In this document: one piece after another, positions 18,088 to 31,714 of the stretch
Layout of the letters: each line of letters opens with the position of its first letter
Numbering within the stretch: position 1 is the first letter of the stretch
Made by a program: the position numbers and the translations under genes
Assembly (NCBI RefSeq): GCF_004123675.1
Contig: NZ_CP035417.1
Location: 1,789,501 to 1,853,500 of the forward strand
DNA: 64,000 bases
Reading direction: 5' to 3'
Source of the DNA: Leisingera sp. NJS204
GTDB lineage: Bacteria > Pseudomonadota > Alphaproteobacteria > Rhodobacterales > Rhodobacteraceae
Notes under the pieces: model-generated
Seen by the model: only the letters and a program-made list of their open reading frames with translations
The model's database searches: none
Told to the model about the DNA's origin: nothing

Positions 18088-20496
18088 ATGGTTTGGGGGA
18101 AAGTCGCAGGCAAGTCCTGTGGTGAGCGTAAGTCGGGCATCAACATCTTGTACCGTAAAGTTTCGGCTATTTCTCTGGCGGTTGCGCTGGGTTATGCATT
18201 GTCTCCGCTGCCGGCTGAGGCGCAAAGCTTCCGTTTCAATACGGTCCAGGTCGAGGGCAATCAGCGGATCCAGACGTCCACTGTTGTTGCCTACACCGGG
18301 ATCGAACGGGGGCAGACTGTCAGTGCGGGCGAGTTGAACGACGCCTATCAGCGCATCCTTGACAGTGGCGTATTTGAAACAGTGGAATTGGTGCCGCGCG
18401 GCAATACGCTGGTGATCAAAGTCACCGAATTCCCGACCATCAATCAGATCAGCTTCGAGGGCAACCGCCGTCTCAAGGATGATTCCCTGGGCCAGATTAT
18501 CGAATCTGCGCCGCGCCGGGTGTTCAGCCCCTCGCAGGCCGAGCGCGATGCCGCCGCAATTGCCGAGGCGTACAGCGTTCAAGGCCGTCTGGCGTCGCGC
18601 GTGACCCCGCGGATCATCCGCCGCAACAACAACCGGGTCGACCTGGTGTTCGAGATTTCCGAAGGCGACACCATCGAGGTGGAGCGCGTCTCGTTCACCG
18701 GCAACCGGGTCTATTCCGACCGCCGTCTGCGCCGGATCCTGCAGACCAAGCAGGCTGGATTTCTGCGCGCTTTCATCAACTCGGACACGTTGATCGAGGA
18801 CCGGCTGGAATTCGACAAGCAGGTACTGCGTGATTTCTACCTGTCGCGCGGTTACGTGGATTTCAGGATCAACAGTTCCAACGCCGAAGTCACCCGCGAA
18901 CGCGATGCGGTCTTCCTGGTGGTCGATGTAACCGAAGGCCAGCAATTCAAGTTCGGCAACATTTCGGTGACCAGCGAAATGCCGGAAGCGGATGCCGACC
19001 TGTTCCGCTCCACGTTGAAGATCAAGCCCGGCGTGGTCTATTCCCCGACATTGGTCGAGAATGCAATCGACCGGATGGAAGGGCTGGCTGTCCGCAATGA
19101 GATCGACTTTTTGCGGGTCGAACCGCGGGTTACCCGCAATGAGCGGGACCTGACCCTGGATATTGAGTTCGTATTGCGCCGCGGCCCGCGGGTGTTTGTC
19201 GAACGCATCGATATCGAAGGCAATACCACCACGCTGGACCGGGTGATCCGCCAGCAATTCCGCTCGGTGGAAGGCGATCCCTTCAATCCGCGGTCCATCC
19301 GCAACAGTGCAGAGCGTATCCGGGCGCTTGGTTATTTTGCCAACGCGGATGTTGAAACCCGCGAGGGCAGCTCGTCCGATCAGGTGATCATCGACGTCGA
19401 CGTCGAGGAACAGCCGACCGGGTCCTTGAACCTTGGCGGTGCATACTCGGTCACGGATGGTTTCGGGGTCAGCGTCGGCCTGTCCGAGAACAACTTCCTG
19501 GGCCGTGGCCAGCGGCTGTCTTTCAATGTCGCCACGGCGACGGAATCGGATTCCTATGTGCTGGGCTTTACCGAACCTTACCTTTTGGGCCGGGATTTGC
19601 GGTTTGATCTGGACCTGGGTCTGAATGAAACCGACTCCAGTTTCTCGGAATACCGCACCAAACGGATCTTCTTCCAGCCTGCACTGACCTTCAACACAGG
19701 CGAAGATACCTCGCTGCAGGTCCGCTACACGTGGGATTCGGACGAGATGCTGTTCACCGAAAACGAGGAAGACGATCCGGCTACCTTCCTGGCGAGTCCG
19801 GTTATCCAGAACGAAATCAAGCAAGGCGAACGTTCGGCCAGTGCCATCGGATTCACCTACCGCTATGACAGCCGTTTGACTGGTCTTGATCCGAATGCCG
19901 GCTTCTTGGTTGAAATCGGTGCTGATTATGCGGGCTTGGGCGGTGATTCCGAATACATAAAAACGACAACCAAGGTGGTTGGGCAGAAGCGGATCCTGAA
20001 CGAGGAAGTCACAATCCGTGCGACCATCGAGGCTGGTTCGTTCCAATGGGAAGGCAGCGGTTCCAGCCGTTCGATTGACCGTTTTGTTCTGACGCCGTCG
20101 GTTATGCGCGGCTTTGAGCCCGGCGGTATCGGCCCGCGGGATCAATCCGACGGCGCACCAGGCAACGGCAGCTACAATGACTTCCTAGGCGGCAACTATT
20201 ATGCGGTGGCCCGCTTTGATGCGGAATTCCCACTGGGTCTGCCGGAAGAATTGGGGATGCGCGGCGCCCTGTTCTATGATGTTGGCAGCCTTTGGGGAAC
20301 GCAGAACGTTGATACTTCTGGCACCAGCGGCAACGGTGTCGTGGGGTCCAGCAGATCGTTCCGCCACGTCGTTGGCGTCTCTCTGCTGTGGACCACCGGG
20401 ATCGGCCCGCTGCGCTTCAACTTCTCGAAAGCCCTCCAGAAAGAGGACTTTGACCAGGAGCAGAGTTTCGACCTGACCTTGCAGGCGCGGTTCTGA
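18088..20496 (+). CDS. bamA: outer membrane protein assembly factor BamA
   Basis: This 802-residue outer-membrane insertase has a leader (SAISLAVALGYALSPLPAEAQ) and then POTRA repeats beginning VEGNQRIQTSTVVAYTGIERGQ, FEGNRRLKDDSL, VSFTGNRVYSDRRLRRI and VERIDIEGNTTTLDRVIRQ. The C-terminal barrel has the lid-loop region GFTYRYDSR and FVLTPSVMRGFEPGGIGPRD (VRGF/RGY motif). It ends in Phe (LTLQARF), as outer-membrane proteins do. ATG 18088 gives a rather long signal peptide; a downstream TTG at about 18148 is an alternative. A TATAAT at 18066 may be its -10 box, but no good -35 is spaced correctly. Confidence 0.96.
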   Translation: MVWGKVAGKSCGERKSGINILYRKVSAISLAVALGYALSPLPAEAQSFRFNTVQVEGNQRIQTSTVVAYTGIERGQTVSAGELNDAYQRILDSGVFETVELVPRGNTLVIKVTEFPTINQISFEGNRRLKDDSLGQIIESAPRRVFSPSQAERDAAAIAEAYSVQGRLASRVTPRIIRRNNNRVDLVFEISEGDTIEVERVSFTGNRVYSDRRLRRILQTKQAGFLRAFINSDTLIEDRLEFDKQVLRDFYLSRGYVDFRINSSNAEVTRERDAVFLVVDVTEGQQFKFGNISVTSEMPEADADLFRSTLKIKPGVVYSPTLVENAIDRMEGLAVRNEIDFLRVEPRVTRNERDLTLDIEFVLRRGPRVFVERIDIEGNTTTLDRVIRQQFRSVEGDPFNPRSIRNSAERIRALGYFANADVETREGSSSDQVIIDVDVEEQPTGSLNLGGAYSVTDGFGVSVGLSENNFLGRGQRLSFNVATATESDSYVLGFTEPYLLGRDLRFDLDLGLNETDSSFSEYRTKRIFFQPALTFNTGEDTSLQVRYTWDSDEMLFTENEEDDPATFLASPVIQNEIKQGERSASAIGFTYRYDSRLTGLDPNAGFLVEIGADYAGLGGDSEYIKTTTKVVGQKRILNEEVTIRATIEAGSFQWEGSGSSRSIDRFVLTPSVMRGFEPGGIGPRDQSDGAPGNGSYNDFLGGNYYAVARFDAEFPLGLPEELGMRGALFYDVGSLWGTQNVDTSGTSGNGVVGSSRSFRHVVGVSLLWTTGIGPLRFNFSKALQKEDFDQEQSFDLTLQARF

Positions 20497-20500
20497 TCTG

Positions 20501-21115
20501 GTGCGGCGGCCTGCGCCCAGTTATTGGGCAGCGCTTGGTCTAACCATAGCGCTGTCCGGGTCCGGGACGGTGCCGGCCCTGGCCCAGGAGCCGGCTTCTC
20601 CACCCCCCAATACGGGCGCGGAATTCCAGCTGGGCCTGCCGCAAAGCGGCATCCTCACCATCCAGCCTGACCGGCTGTTTTCCGAAAGCGCCTTTGGCAA
20701 GCGGGTGGAGCGCGAGATTGAGGCCGAGGGCGCGGTGCTGACCGCGGAAAACCGCCGCATCGAGGCTGAACTGCGCGCCGAGGAACTGGAGCTGACCGAA
20801 CGCCGCAGCGACATGGCGCCGGACGCCTTCCGCGCCCTAGCGGATGCTTTTGATCAGAAGGTGCAGGAAACCCGGCGCCGCCAGGACCAGAAGTTGCGTG
20901 AAATCAACCAGATGGGCGAGGAAGCCCGGAGGGAGTTCATCGCCGCCTCACTGCCGGTACTGCAGCAGATCATGCGGGAGACCGGCGCAGGGGCGATTCT
21001 GGATCATGCCTCGGTGTTTCTGAGCGCCAATGCCGCTGATATCACCAGCCTGGCAATCGGCCGGATAGACGAGGTTCTTGGCGATGGCGCAGCAGATGAG
21101 GAGAGTGAGCGCTGA
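20501..21115 (+). CDS. OmpH/Skp-like periplasmic chaperone
   Basis: This 204-residue protein has a signal peptide (cleavage probably after PALAQ) and a long charged helical region (FGKRVEREIEAEGAVLTAENRRIEAELRAEE...LREINQMGEEARREF), the hallmark of Skp/OmpH tentacles. It is predicted to hold unfolded outer-membrane proteins in the periplasm for delivery to BamA, encoded just upstream. The start is taken as GTG 20501, five bases after the bamA stop. Overall sequence identity to Skp is low, so the call rests on architecture and position. Confidence 0.85.
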   Translation: MRRPAPSYWAALGLTIALSGSGTVPALAQEPASPPPNTGAEFQLGLPQSGILTIQPDRLFSESAFGKRVEREIEAEGAVLTAENRRIEAELRAEELELTERRSDMAPDAFRALADAFDQKVQETRRRQDQKLREINQMGEEARREFIAASLPVLQQIMRETGAGAILDHASVFLSANAADITSLAIGRIDEVLGDGAADEESER

Positions 21116-21190
21116 GTGTGCGAACTTGCCCAACTGCCCTCTGCTTGCTAGGGACGGCGCAGCATAATTGACGATAATGGGAAACCACGC

Positions 21191-21661
21191 ATGACCACCG
21201 AGCTGCAAAATGCTGACATTCAACTGATCCAGCGGATTCTGCCGCACCGCTACCCGTTCCTGCTGGTCGACAAGGTGGTTGATATCGACAGCTACAAATC
21301 GGCGCGCGGCATCAAGAATGTCACCATGAACGAGCCGCATTTCCAGGGCCATTTCCCGGGAACGCCGATCATGCCGGGTGTTACCATCGTCGAGGCGATG
21401 GCGCAGACCGCAGGCGTGATGCTGGGCGTTGGCATGGACATGGTCGATACCGACCTGCTGATCTATTTCATGAACATCGACAAATGCAAATTCCGCCGCA
21501 AGGTGGTGCCTGGCGACGTGCTGGAAATGCATGTGGAGACGCTGCGCGGCAAACCGGGCGGCAAGATCTTCAAGTTCCTGGGTCGCGCCACGGTGGACGG
21601 CGAAGTCGCCGCAGAAGCCGAATTCACTGCGATGGTAGACCGCCAGGTGGAGGGCGCCTGA
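21191..21661 (+). CDS. fabZ: 3-hydroxyacyl-ACP dehydratase FabZ
   Basis: This 156-residue hotdog-fold dehydratase acts in fatty acid elongation and controls the supply of 3-hydroxyacyl-ACP shared with Lpx[15 protein letters not shown] contains the catalytic His, and [26 protein letters not shown] holds the catalytic Glu. It is followed one base later by lpxA, the usual arrangement. Confidence 0.97.
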   Translation: MTTELQNADIQLIQRILPHRYPFLLVDKVVDIDSYKSARGIKNVTMNEPHFQGHFPGTPIMPGVTIVEAMAQTAGVMLGVGMDMVDTDLLIYFMNIDKCKFRRKVVPGDVLEMHVETLRGKPGGKIFKFLGRATVDGEVAAEAEFTAMVDRQVEGA

Positions 21662-21662
21662 A

Positions 21663-22448
21663 ATGAGCAGCATCCACCCCAGCGCCATTATTGAAGACGG
21701 TGCCAAAATCGGCGAGGGCTGCGAGATCGGCCCGTTCTGCCTGGTTGGACCTGACGTTGTGCTGGGGGACCGGGTTGTTCTGAAATCCCATGTGGTGGTC
21801 ACTGGCGACACCGAGATCGGCGATGAAACCGTTGTCTTCTCTTTTTCGGTGCTGGGCGAGATCCCGCAGGACCTGAAGTTCAAGGGCGAGAAGTGCAAGA
21901 CCGTGATCGGCAAGCGCAACCGTTTCCGCGAACATGTGACGGTGAATGCCGGCACCGGCGGCGGCGGCGGCGTGACCCGTATCGGCGACGACGGGTTGTT
22001 CATGGCAGGCTGCCACATCGCCCATGATGCCCAGGTCGGCGACCGGGTGATTGTGGTGAACTCCGCCGCGGTGGCGGGCCACTGCGTGCTGGAGGATGAC
22101 GTGATCATCGGCGGCCTGTCAGGCATCCACCAATGGGTGCGCATCGGCCGCGGCGCCATCATCGGCGCGGTCACCATGGTGACCAATGATGTGATCCCCT
22201 ACGGGTTGGTCCAGGCGCAGCGGGGCGAGCTGGACGGGTTGAACCTGGTCGGCCTCAAACGCCGCGGTGTCGCCCGCAGCGACATCACAGCCTTGCGTGC
22301 CGCGTTCCAGATGCTGGCCCAGGGCGAGGGCACCTTTCAGGAGCGCGCCAAGCGGCTGGGGGACGAGAGCGACAGCGAATACGTGCAGCGGATCGTCGCC
22401 TTTATCACCGGCGGCAGCGACCGCTCTTTCCTGACACCGGGGGGCTGA
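21663..22448 (+). CDS. lpxA: UDP-N-acetylglucosamine acyltransferase
   Basis: This 261-residue left-handed beta-helix acyltransferase performs the first step of lipid A synthesis, moving 3-hydroxyacyl from ACP to UDP-GlcNAc. Hexapeptide repeats run through the first two thirds (SSIHPSAIIEDGAKIGEGCEIGPFC onward), with the catalytic-region His in MAGCHIAHDAQVGDRVI and the C-terminal SGIHQWVRIGRGAIIGAVTMV. It is part of the fabZ-lpxA-lpxI-lpxB group. Confidence 0.97.
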   Translation: MSSIHPSAIIEDGAKIGEGCEIGPFCLVGPDVVLGDRVVLKSHVVVTGDTEIGDETVVFSFSVLGEIPQDLKFKGEKCKTVIGKRNRFREHVTVNAGTGGGGGVTRIGDDGLFMAGCHIAHDAQVGDRVIVVNSAAVAGHCVLEDDVIIGGLSGIHQWVRIGRGAIIGAVTMVTNDVIPYGLVQAQRGELDGLNLVGLKRRGVARSDITALRAAFQMLAQGEGTFQERAKRLGDESDSEYVQRIVAFITGGSDRSFLTPGG

Positions 22449-22452
22449 GACC

Positions 22453-23241
22453 ATGCTGGCAGTGATTGCAGGTACCGGTGAACTGCCGGCTGAAGTTGTC
22501 TCCCGTGTTGCCGGCCGGCCGCTGATCTGTGCGATGGCAGGGTCGGAACCTGATGCGGTGGATGCGGAAGTGACATTCCGGTTTGAACAGCTGGGATCCT
22601 TTCTGGAACGCTTGAAGGCCGCAGACGTGACCGAGATCTGCATGGCAGGCGCGGTGCGCCGTCCCAATATCGACCCTTCGGCCATTGATGCCGCGACGAT
22701 GCCGCTGGTTCCGGTGCTGCAGGCGGCGCTGGCCGCTGGCGATGACGGGGCATTGCGGGCGATCATTGGCATTTTTGAACAGGCCGGGTTCACTGTCCGC
22801 GCCGCGCATGAAGTGGCGCCGGATCTGCTGATGGCAGAGGGCGTGCCAACCAAGGTGCAGCCGGGGGAACTGGACAAGGCGGATGCTGTGCGGGGCGCTG
22901 AAATTGTCGCCGCCATGTGTGCGGCTGATATCGGCCAGTCCTGTGCAGTACGCAAGCAGCAGGCCATTGCGGTCGAGAACATCTTCGGCACCGACTGGAT
23001 GCTGGCCTCGCTGCTGCACCGCCCGGATGGGCAGGGCGGTTTGCTGTTCAAGGCGCCGAAACCGGCGCAGGACCGCCGTGCTGACCTCCCCACCATTGGT
23101 GCCGGGACAGTGGAAGCCGCGGCCAGGGCCGGATTGTCCGGCATCGCATTGGAAGCAGGCGGCGTGATCGTGCTGGATCAGGAGGCGGTGATTTCGGCCT
23201 GTAACCGGCTGGGCCTGTTCCTGTGGCTGCGCAAGGGATGA
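22453..23241 (+). CDS. lpxI: UDP-2,3-diacylglucosamine diphosphatase LpxI
   Basis: This 262-residue protein of the DUF1009/LpxI family hydrolyses UDP-2,3-diacylglucosamine to lipid X, replacing LpxH in alphaproteobacteria. It begins MLAVIAGTGELPAEVV and contains EICMAGAVRRPN, DDGALRAIIGIFEQAGF, and a C-terminal KPAQDRRADLPTIGAGTVEAAARAGL with the conserved Asp and Thr residues of the active site. Its stop overlaps the lpxB start by four bases. Confidence 0.94.
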   Translation: MLAVIAGTGELPAEVVSRVAGRPLICAMAGSEPDAVDAEVTFRFEQLGSFLERLKAADVTEICMAGAVRRPNIDPSAIDAATMPLVPVLQAALAAGDDGALRAIIGIFEQAGFTVRAAHEVAPDLLMAEGVPTKVQPGELDKADAVRGAEIVAAMCAADIGQSCAVRKQQAIAVENIFGTDWMLASLLHRPDGQGGLLFKAPKPAQDRRADLPTIGAGTVEAAARAGLSGIALEAGGVIVLDQEAVISACNRLGLFLWLRKG

Positions 23242-24404
23242 GCCTGCGGGTGTTCATTCTGGCGGGCGAGCCTTCGGGCGACCGGCTGGGCGGGGCGCTT
23301 ATGGCGGGATTGAAACAGCTGGCGCCGGAGGCCGTTTTCGACGGCATCGGCGGCGCGCTGATGGCTGAGCAGGGGCTGGTCTCGCGGTTTCCGATGGATG
23401 AGCTTTCGGTGATGGGGCTGGCCGAGGTGCTGCCGAAGTACCGCCATCTGAAACGCCGGATCCGGGAAACTGCCGATGCGGTTCTGGAAACCAGGCCGGA
23501 TGTGCTGATCACTATCGACAGCCCGGATTTCTCGCTGCGGGTGGCGCGGCTGGTCAAAGAGCAAAGCAATATCCGCACGGTTCATTACGTGGCGCCCTCG
23601 GTTTGGGCGTGGCGGCCCAAACGGGCAGGCAAAATGGCTGAGGTCATCGACCATGTGCTGGCGCTGCTGCCGTTTGAGCCGCCCCTTATGGAGAAGGCCG
23701 GGATGGCCTGCGACTTTGCCGGCCACCCGGTGGTCGCCGAGCCGCAGGCCACGCGCGAAGAGGTTGCTGCGTTCCGGCAGGAATTTGGTCTGGGGAATGC
23801 GCCCTTTGTGCTGGCGCTGCCAGGTTCGCGGCGCTCTGAGATATCGCGGCTGGCGCCGGACTTCGGGGCGGCCTTGAAACGGTTCCTGGAGACGCACCCG
23901 GACTATAAGGTGGTCGTTCCTGCTGCCGCACCGGTGGCAGGGCTGGTTGCGGAGGCTTTGCAAGGCTGGCCCGAAGGCACAGTCCTGATCGACCCGAACA
24001 AATTTGATCCCGCCTCGGCCAAGGCCCACAAACGCGCCGCCTTTGCTGCGGCGGATCTGGCGCTGGCCGCTTCTGGCACGGTGTCGCTGGAACTGGCCGC
24101 CGCGGCCACGCCGATGGTGATTGCCTACAAATTCCAATGGCTGACCTGGCAGATCATGAAACGCATGGCGCTGATCGACACTGTGACGCTGGTCAACCTG
24201 GTGAGCGATACCCGCGTGGTGCCGGAATGTCTGGGGCCGGAGTGCACACCGGACAATATAGCTGCCCGGCTGGCTGCGGTGGCAGCAGATCCCGGCGCGC
24301 AACTGGGTGCCATGGACGTAACTATGCAACGTCTTGGCAAGGGCGGTGAAGAGCCCGGCCTACGGGCGGCGCGGGCTGTCTTGGACCGTCTCCCCCAGAT
24401 GTAA
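23238..24404 (+). CDS. lpxB: lipid-A-disaccharide synthase
   Basis: This 388-residue GT-B glycosyltransferase joins lipid X and UDP-diacylglucosamine. The N-terminus FILAGEPSGDRLGGALMAGL, the YVAPSVWAWRPKRAGKM box, LALLPFEP and LALPGSRRSEI are diagnostic. ATG 23238 overlaps the lpxI stop (ATGA). It is the last gene of the envelope block; two hairpins follow. Confidence 0.96.
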   Translation: MSLRVFILAGEPSGDRLGGALMAGLKQLAPEAVFDGIGGALMAEQGLVSRFPMDELSVMGLAEVLPKYRHLKRRIRETADAVLETRPDVLITIDSPDFSLRVARLVKEQSNIRTVHYVAPSVWAWRPKRAGKMAEVIDHVLALLPFEPPLMEKAGMACDFAGHPVVAEPQATREEVAAFRQEFGLGNAPFVLALPGSRRSEISRLAPDFGAALKRFLETHPDYKVVVPAAAPVAGLVAEALQGWPEGTVLIDPNKFDPASAKAHKRAAFAAADLALAASGTVSLELAAAATPMVIAYKFQWLTWQIMKRMALIDTVTLVNLVSDTRVVPECLGPECTPDNIAARLAAVAADPGAQLGAMDVTMQRLGKGGEEPGLRAARAVLDRLPQM

Positions 24405-24411
24405 GGTCAGA

Positions 24412-24441
24412 GCGCGGCGGAGACTGACGCTTCCGCCGCGC
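24412..24441 (+). terminator. GC-rich hairpin after lpxB
   Basis: GCGCGGCGGA (24412-24421) pairs perfectly with TCCGCCGCGC (24432-24441). It lies 8 bases after the lpxB stop. It lacks a T tract and may protect the 3' end or assist termination. Confidence 0.5.
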
Positions 24442-24550
24442 GGCTTTCGGTAGCGCGGGCGCTGCGCCCCCGCGCGGGGCGTGCCGCCTACGCACAGAAA
24501 AACATCTGCGGACCGGCAGGATGATGCGGTGGGTTTGATTCTGCGGAGAA

Positions 24551-24584
24551 GCGCCTGAGGGCAGGACCGGCCTCAGGCGCTTTT
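24551..24584 (+). terminator. rho-independent terminator between lpxB and mnmA
   Basis: GCGCCTGAGG (24551-24560) pairs with CCTCAGGCGC (24571-24580) and is followed by TTTT. It faces the plus strand and so ends lpxB transcription. The rest of 24405-24639 shows no gene. Confidence 0.75.
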
Positions 24585-24639
24585 GCAATCTTATGGGAAT
24601 TGCCGGGTCAGGGAAGGCGCAATTGGCTGGCTGCGTTTC

Positions 24640-25785
24640 TCAGTAACCGCGCCAGATCCAGCCGCCGCCAAAGATGCGGGAGCCTTCGCTGGCGTAGAAC
24701 ACGCAGGCCTGACCGGGAGAGACGCCTTCCTCCGGTGTCAACAGCTCGACCTCGGCGGTTGTTTCGCTCAGAGGACGGATAATCGCCTCACGCGGGGGGC
24801 GGGTGGAGCGGACCCTGACCTTCACATGCCATTCATCCTGCGAGGTGAAGGCCGTGTCACCCAGCCAGTTGATTTCGCGCACCGGGATAGTGCGGGTGGC
24901 CAGCAGTTCCTTGGGGCCGACGACAACCTGTTTCGTGTCTACGTCCAGCTTCACCACGTACAGCGGCTCGGAAAGCCCGCCGATGCCCAGGCCGCGGCGC
25001 TGGCCGATGGTGTAATGAAGCACCCCGTCGTGGCGGCCCAGCACCCGTCCGTCGGAATGAACGATGTCGCCCGGCTCCGCAGCACCGGGGCGCAGTTTTT
25101 CGATCACCCCGGCATAGTTTCCGTCCGGCACAAAACAGATGTCCTGACTGTCCGGCTTGTCGGCCACCGCCAACCCGTACTGCGCCGCCATCTCCCGCGT
25201 TGCGTCCTTGGAGGGCAGGTGGCCCAGCGGAAAGCGCAGATAATCCAGTTGTTCCGGCGTCGTCGAGAACAGGAAGTAGCTCTGGTCGCGGTTTGCATCC
25301 TCGGCGCTGTGCAGCTCTGCCCCGTTTGCCCCCATCATGCGCTGGATGTAGTGGCCTGTGGCCATGCAGTCGGCCTCCAGATCCTTGGCGGTCTCCAGCA
25401 GGTCCTTGAACTTCACCCGCTCGTTGCAGCGGATGCAAGGCACCGGGGTTGCACCGGCCAGATAGCTGTCTGCGAACTCGTCAATCACCGCATCCTTAAA
25501 AATGTTCTCATAATCCAGGACGTAATGCGGGAAGCCGCGCTCCTCGGCGACGCGCCGCGCGTCGTGGATATCGATGCCCGCACAGCAGGCCCCCTTTTTG
25601 GCCAGCGCCGCGCCGTGATCGTAGAGCTGCAGTGTCACGCCGACCACGTCATAGCCCTGATCGGCCAAGTATGCAGCGACGACAGAGCTGTCGACACCGC
25701 CTGACATGGCCACCACCACCCGGGTTTCCGAGGGCGGTTTGGCAAAGCCGAGCGAGTTTAGTTTTGAGTCGTGATCCAGCGCCAT
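24640..25785 (-). CDS. mnmA: tRNA 2-thiouridylase MnmA
   Basis: This 381-residue enzyme adds sulfur to U34 of Lys, Glu and Gln tRNAs. The PP-loop [27 protein letters not shown] binds ATP. The catalytic Cys pair lies in [11 protein letters not shown] and in [23 protein letters not shown] is the tRNA-binding central block. It is convergent with lpxB and divergent from sciP. Confidence 0.96.
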   Translation of the reverse strand: MALDHDSKLNSLGFAKPPSETRVVVAMSGGVDSSVVAAYLADQGYDVVGVTLQLYDHGAALAKKGACCAGIDIHDARRVAEERGFPHYVLDYENIFKDAVIDEFADSYLAGATPVPCIRCNERVKFKDLLETAKDLEADCMATGHYIQRMMGANGAELHSAEDANRDQSYFLFSTTPEQLDYLRFPLGHLPSKDATREMAAQYGLAVADKPDSQDICFVPDGNYAGVIEKLRPGAAEPGDIVHSDGRVLGRHDGVLHYTIGQRRGLGIGGLSEPLYVVKLDVDTKQVVVGPKELLATRTIPVREINWLGDTAFTSQDEWHVKVRVRSTRPPREAIIRPLSETTAEVELLTPEEGVSPGQACVFYASEGSRIFGGGWIWRGY

Positions 25786-25932
25786 GGGGCAGCTCCTGAA
25801 GGCAAGGGGGCAGGCGCCGCAGAATATAGGAAAATCCTACAGACTCTCAAGGGCCGTGGTTCACGTGCCGTTAAGCCTGATCGGAAATTCTTGTGCCAGA
25901 CCTCAACGAAAAAGATCTTCGAGGGAAGAAAG

Positions 25933-26220
25933 ATGTTTTTGAAGAAAGTTGACGGGCCGCGGGCCGTCACCCTGCCGGATGGCACCATCATGACCAGGGC
26001 GGATCTGCCGCCGGCAACCACCAGGCGCTGGGTTGCCTCTCGCAAGGCCGCGGTGGTGCGCGGTGTTCTGTACGGGCTGCTGCCTCAGAAGGAGGCCATG
26101 CAACGTTACGGGTTGAGCGAGGAAGAGTTCCGAAGCTGGGTTGCAGCGGTTGCAGACCATGGCGAAGAGGCCCTGAAAACCACGCGTCTCAAGAAATTCC
26201 GCAGCCCTGACGCAAAATAA
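25933..26220 (+). CDS. sciP: DUF1153 protein, SciP-like CtrA antagonist
   Basis: This 95-residue protein starts at ATG 25933 (MFLKKVDGPRAVTLPDG). It has the SciP fold: ATTRRWVASRKAAVVRGVLYGLL, then KEAMQRYGLSEEEFRSWVAAVADHG, a helix-turn-helix-like domain. In Caulobacter SciP binds CtrA and blocks activation of CtrA target promoters in newborn cells. It lies 117 bases upstream of ctrA on the same strand. The gene symbol rests on the family and the ctrA neighbour. Confidence 0.88.
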   Translation: MFLKKVDGPRAVTLPDGTIMTRADLPPATTRRWVASRKAAVVRGVLYGLLPQKEAMQRYGLSEEEFRSWVAAVADHGEEALKTTRLKKFRSPDAK

Positions 26221-26250
26221 ACAAGCCCGCCCTTGAGTTGCATTTGTAAA

Positions 26251-26297
26251 TTAACCATCATGGTAACGAGGCATTAACTTTTTTCCACCAAGGTTAA
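26251..26297 (+). promoter_or_regulatory. cluster of CtrA half-sites in the ctrA promoter region
   Basis: TTAA occurs at 26251, 26274 and 26294. GTAA (26263-26266), seven bases, and TTAA (26274-26277) form a one-mismatch match to TTAA-N7-TTAA. In Caulobacter and several Rhodobacterales ctrA is autoregulated, so these may be autoregulatory sites. I see no GANTC methylation site in the same gap. Confidence 0.45.
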
Positions 26298-26337
26298 CGC
26301 GACCTGAGGGAAACAGTGTACAGGCGGAGAAAATAAT

Positions 26338-27057
26338 ATGCGCATTCTGCTGGTTGAGGATGATCCGACCACGGCCAAAAGCATCGAACTGATGCTGACC
26401 CATGCCAACCTGAACGTCTACTCGACGGATTTGGGGGAAGAAGGGATCGATCTGGCTAAACTTTACGACTATGACCTGATCCTGCTGGATCTGGGGCTGC
26501 CCGATATGAACGGCCACGAGGTCCTGCGCCAGCTGCGCATGTCCCGTATCGAAACGCCGATTCTGATACTGTCCGGTGCCGATGATACCGACAATAAGAT
26601 CAAGGGCTTCGGCTTTGGCGCGGATGACTATCTGACCAAGCCTTTCCACCGTGAGGAACTGGTGGCGCGGATCCATGCGATCATCCGCCGTTCCAAGGGG
26701 CATTCGCAGTCCATCATCAAGACCGGCAAGATTGCGGTCAACCTGGATGCCAAGACGGTTGAGACCGATGGCAAGGCGGTGCATCTGACCGGCAAGGAAT
26801 ACCAGATGCTGGAGCTTTTGTCGCTGCGCAAGGGCACCACGCTGACCAAGGAGATGTTCCTGAACCATCTTTATGGCGGCATGGATGAGCCTGAACTGAA
26901 GATCATTGATGTTTTCATCTGCAAGTTGCGTAAGAAGCTCAGCAACGCAACAGGCGGCGAGAATTACATCGAAACCGTCTGGGGCCGCGGTTATGTGCTG
27001 CGTGATCCGCAGGAAGACCACCTGTCAGGCGGCCAGCGAATGGCTGTCGGCGCCTGA
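26338..27057 (+). CDS. ctrA: cell-cycle response regulator CtrA
   Basis: This 239-residue OmpR-type regulator begins [20 protein letters not shown]. The phosphoacceptor Asp is in [23 protein letters not shown], the switch Lys is in [16 protein letters not shown], and the winged-helix domain ends in [12 protein letters not shown] and [13 protein letters not shown]. These sequences are characteristic of CtrA. In Rhodobacterales CtrA mainly drives motility, gene transfer agent and competence-type genes and is not essential; here that is only family knowledge. Confidence 0.96.
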   Translation: MRILLVEDDPTTAKSIELMLTHANLNVYSTDLGEEGIDLAKLYDYDLILLDLGLPDMNGHEVLRQLRMSRIETPILILSGADDTDNKIKGFGFGADDYLTKPFHREELVARIHAIIRRSKGHSQSIIKTGKIAVNLDAKTVETDGKAVHLTGKEYQMLELLSLRKGTTLTKEMFLNHLYGGMDEPELKIIDVFICKLRKKLSNATGGENYIETVWGRGYVLRDPQEDHLSGGQRMAVGA

Positions 27058-27072
27058 AAGGATGATCACCCG

Positions 27073-27130
27073 GGCGGCACATGATAATGTGCCGCCGGTT
27101 GCAAGGACCTGCCGGTTGGCGGGTCTTTTT
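27073..27130 (+). terminator. double hairpin terminator after ctrA
   Basis: GGCGGCACAT (27073-27082) pairs with ATGTGCCGCC (27087-27096). A second hairpin, GACCTGCC (27106-27113) with GGCGGGTC (27118-27125), is followed directly by TTTTT. Confidence 0.85.
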
Positions 27131-27139
27131 GCTTTTTGA

Positions 27140-31566
<4,427 letters not shown>

Positions 31567-31583
31567 CGCGCATTCCAAAGCGT

Positions 31584-31658
31584 GTTCTCTGACGGTGTTC
31601 CAATCTGTTCGCAAATGTTCTCAAAAAGTTCTTTACAGGCGTTCTTGAAAATGAGAAC
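31584..31658 (+). promoter_or_regulatory. lexA box: phased GTTC array with a perfect alphaproteobacterial LexA box
   Basis: GTTC begins at 31584, 31597, 31607, 31617, 31628 and 31641, and GAAC lies at 31655-31658. The pair at 31617 and 31628 matches GTTC-N7-GTTC, the LexA site of alphaproteobacteria. The last GTTCT and AGAAC form an inverted repeat (31641-31658). The spacings of 13, 10, 10, 11 and 13 put most copies on one face of the helix. The array lies 57-131 bases before a 40-residue micropeptide gene. Confidence 0.65.
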
Positions 31659-31714
31659 AAAGGGGCAACAAACTTGCCAGAGAGCGAAGAGACTGACCGG
31701 AGGAGGCCCGAGCC

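Noticed and set aside
17572-20145. An 857-codon open frame opposite rseP/bamA
   Set aside because: It covers the antisense of two clear genes and crosses their boundary; it is a GC-codon artefact.
21663-24404. Expectation of an lpxD gene in the fabZ-lpxA-lpxI-lpxB group
   Set aside because: No LpxD-like frame is present. In Rhodobacterales it can be located elsewhere, so its absence here is not a finding by itself.
26251-27021. A long open frame on the minus strand opposite ctrA (256 codons)
   Set aside because: It is a mirror of the ctrA codons. ctrA has unmistakable family motifs, and no family is visible in the minus frame.
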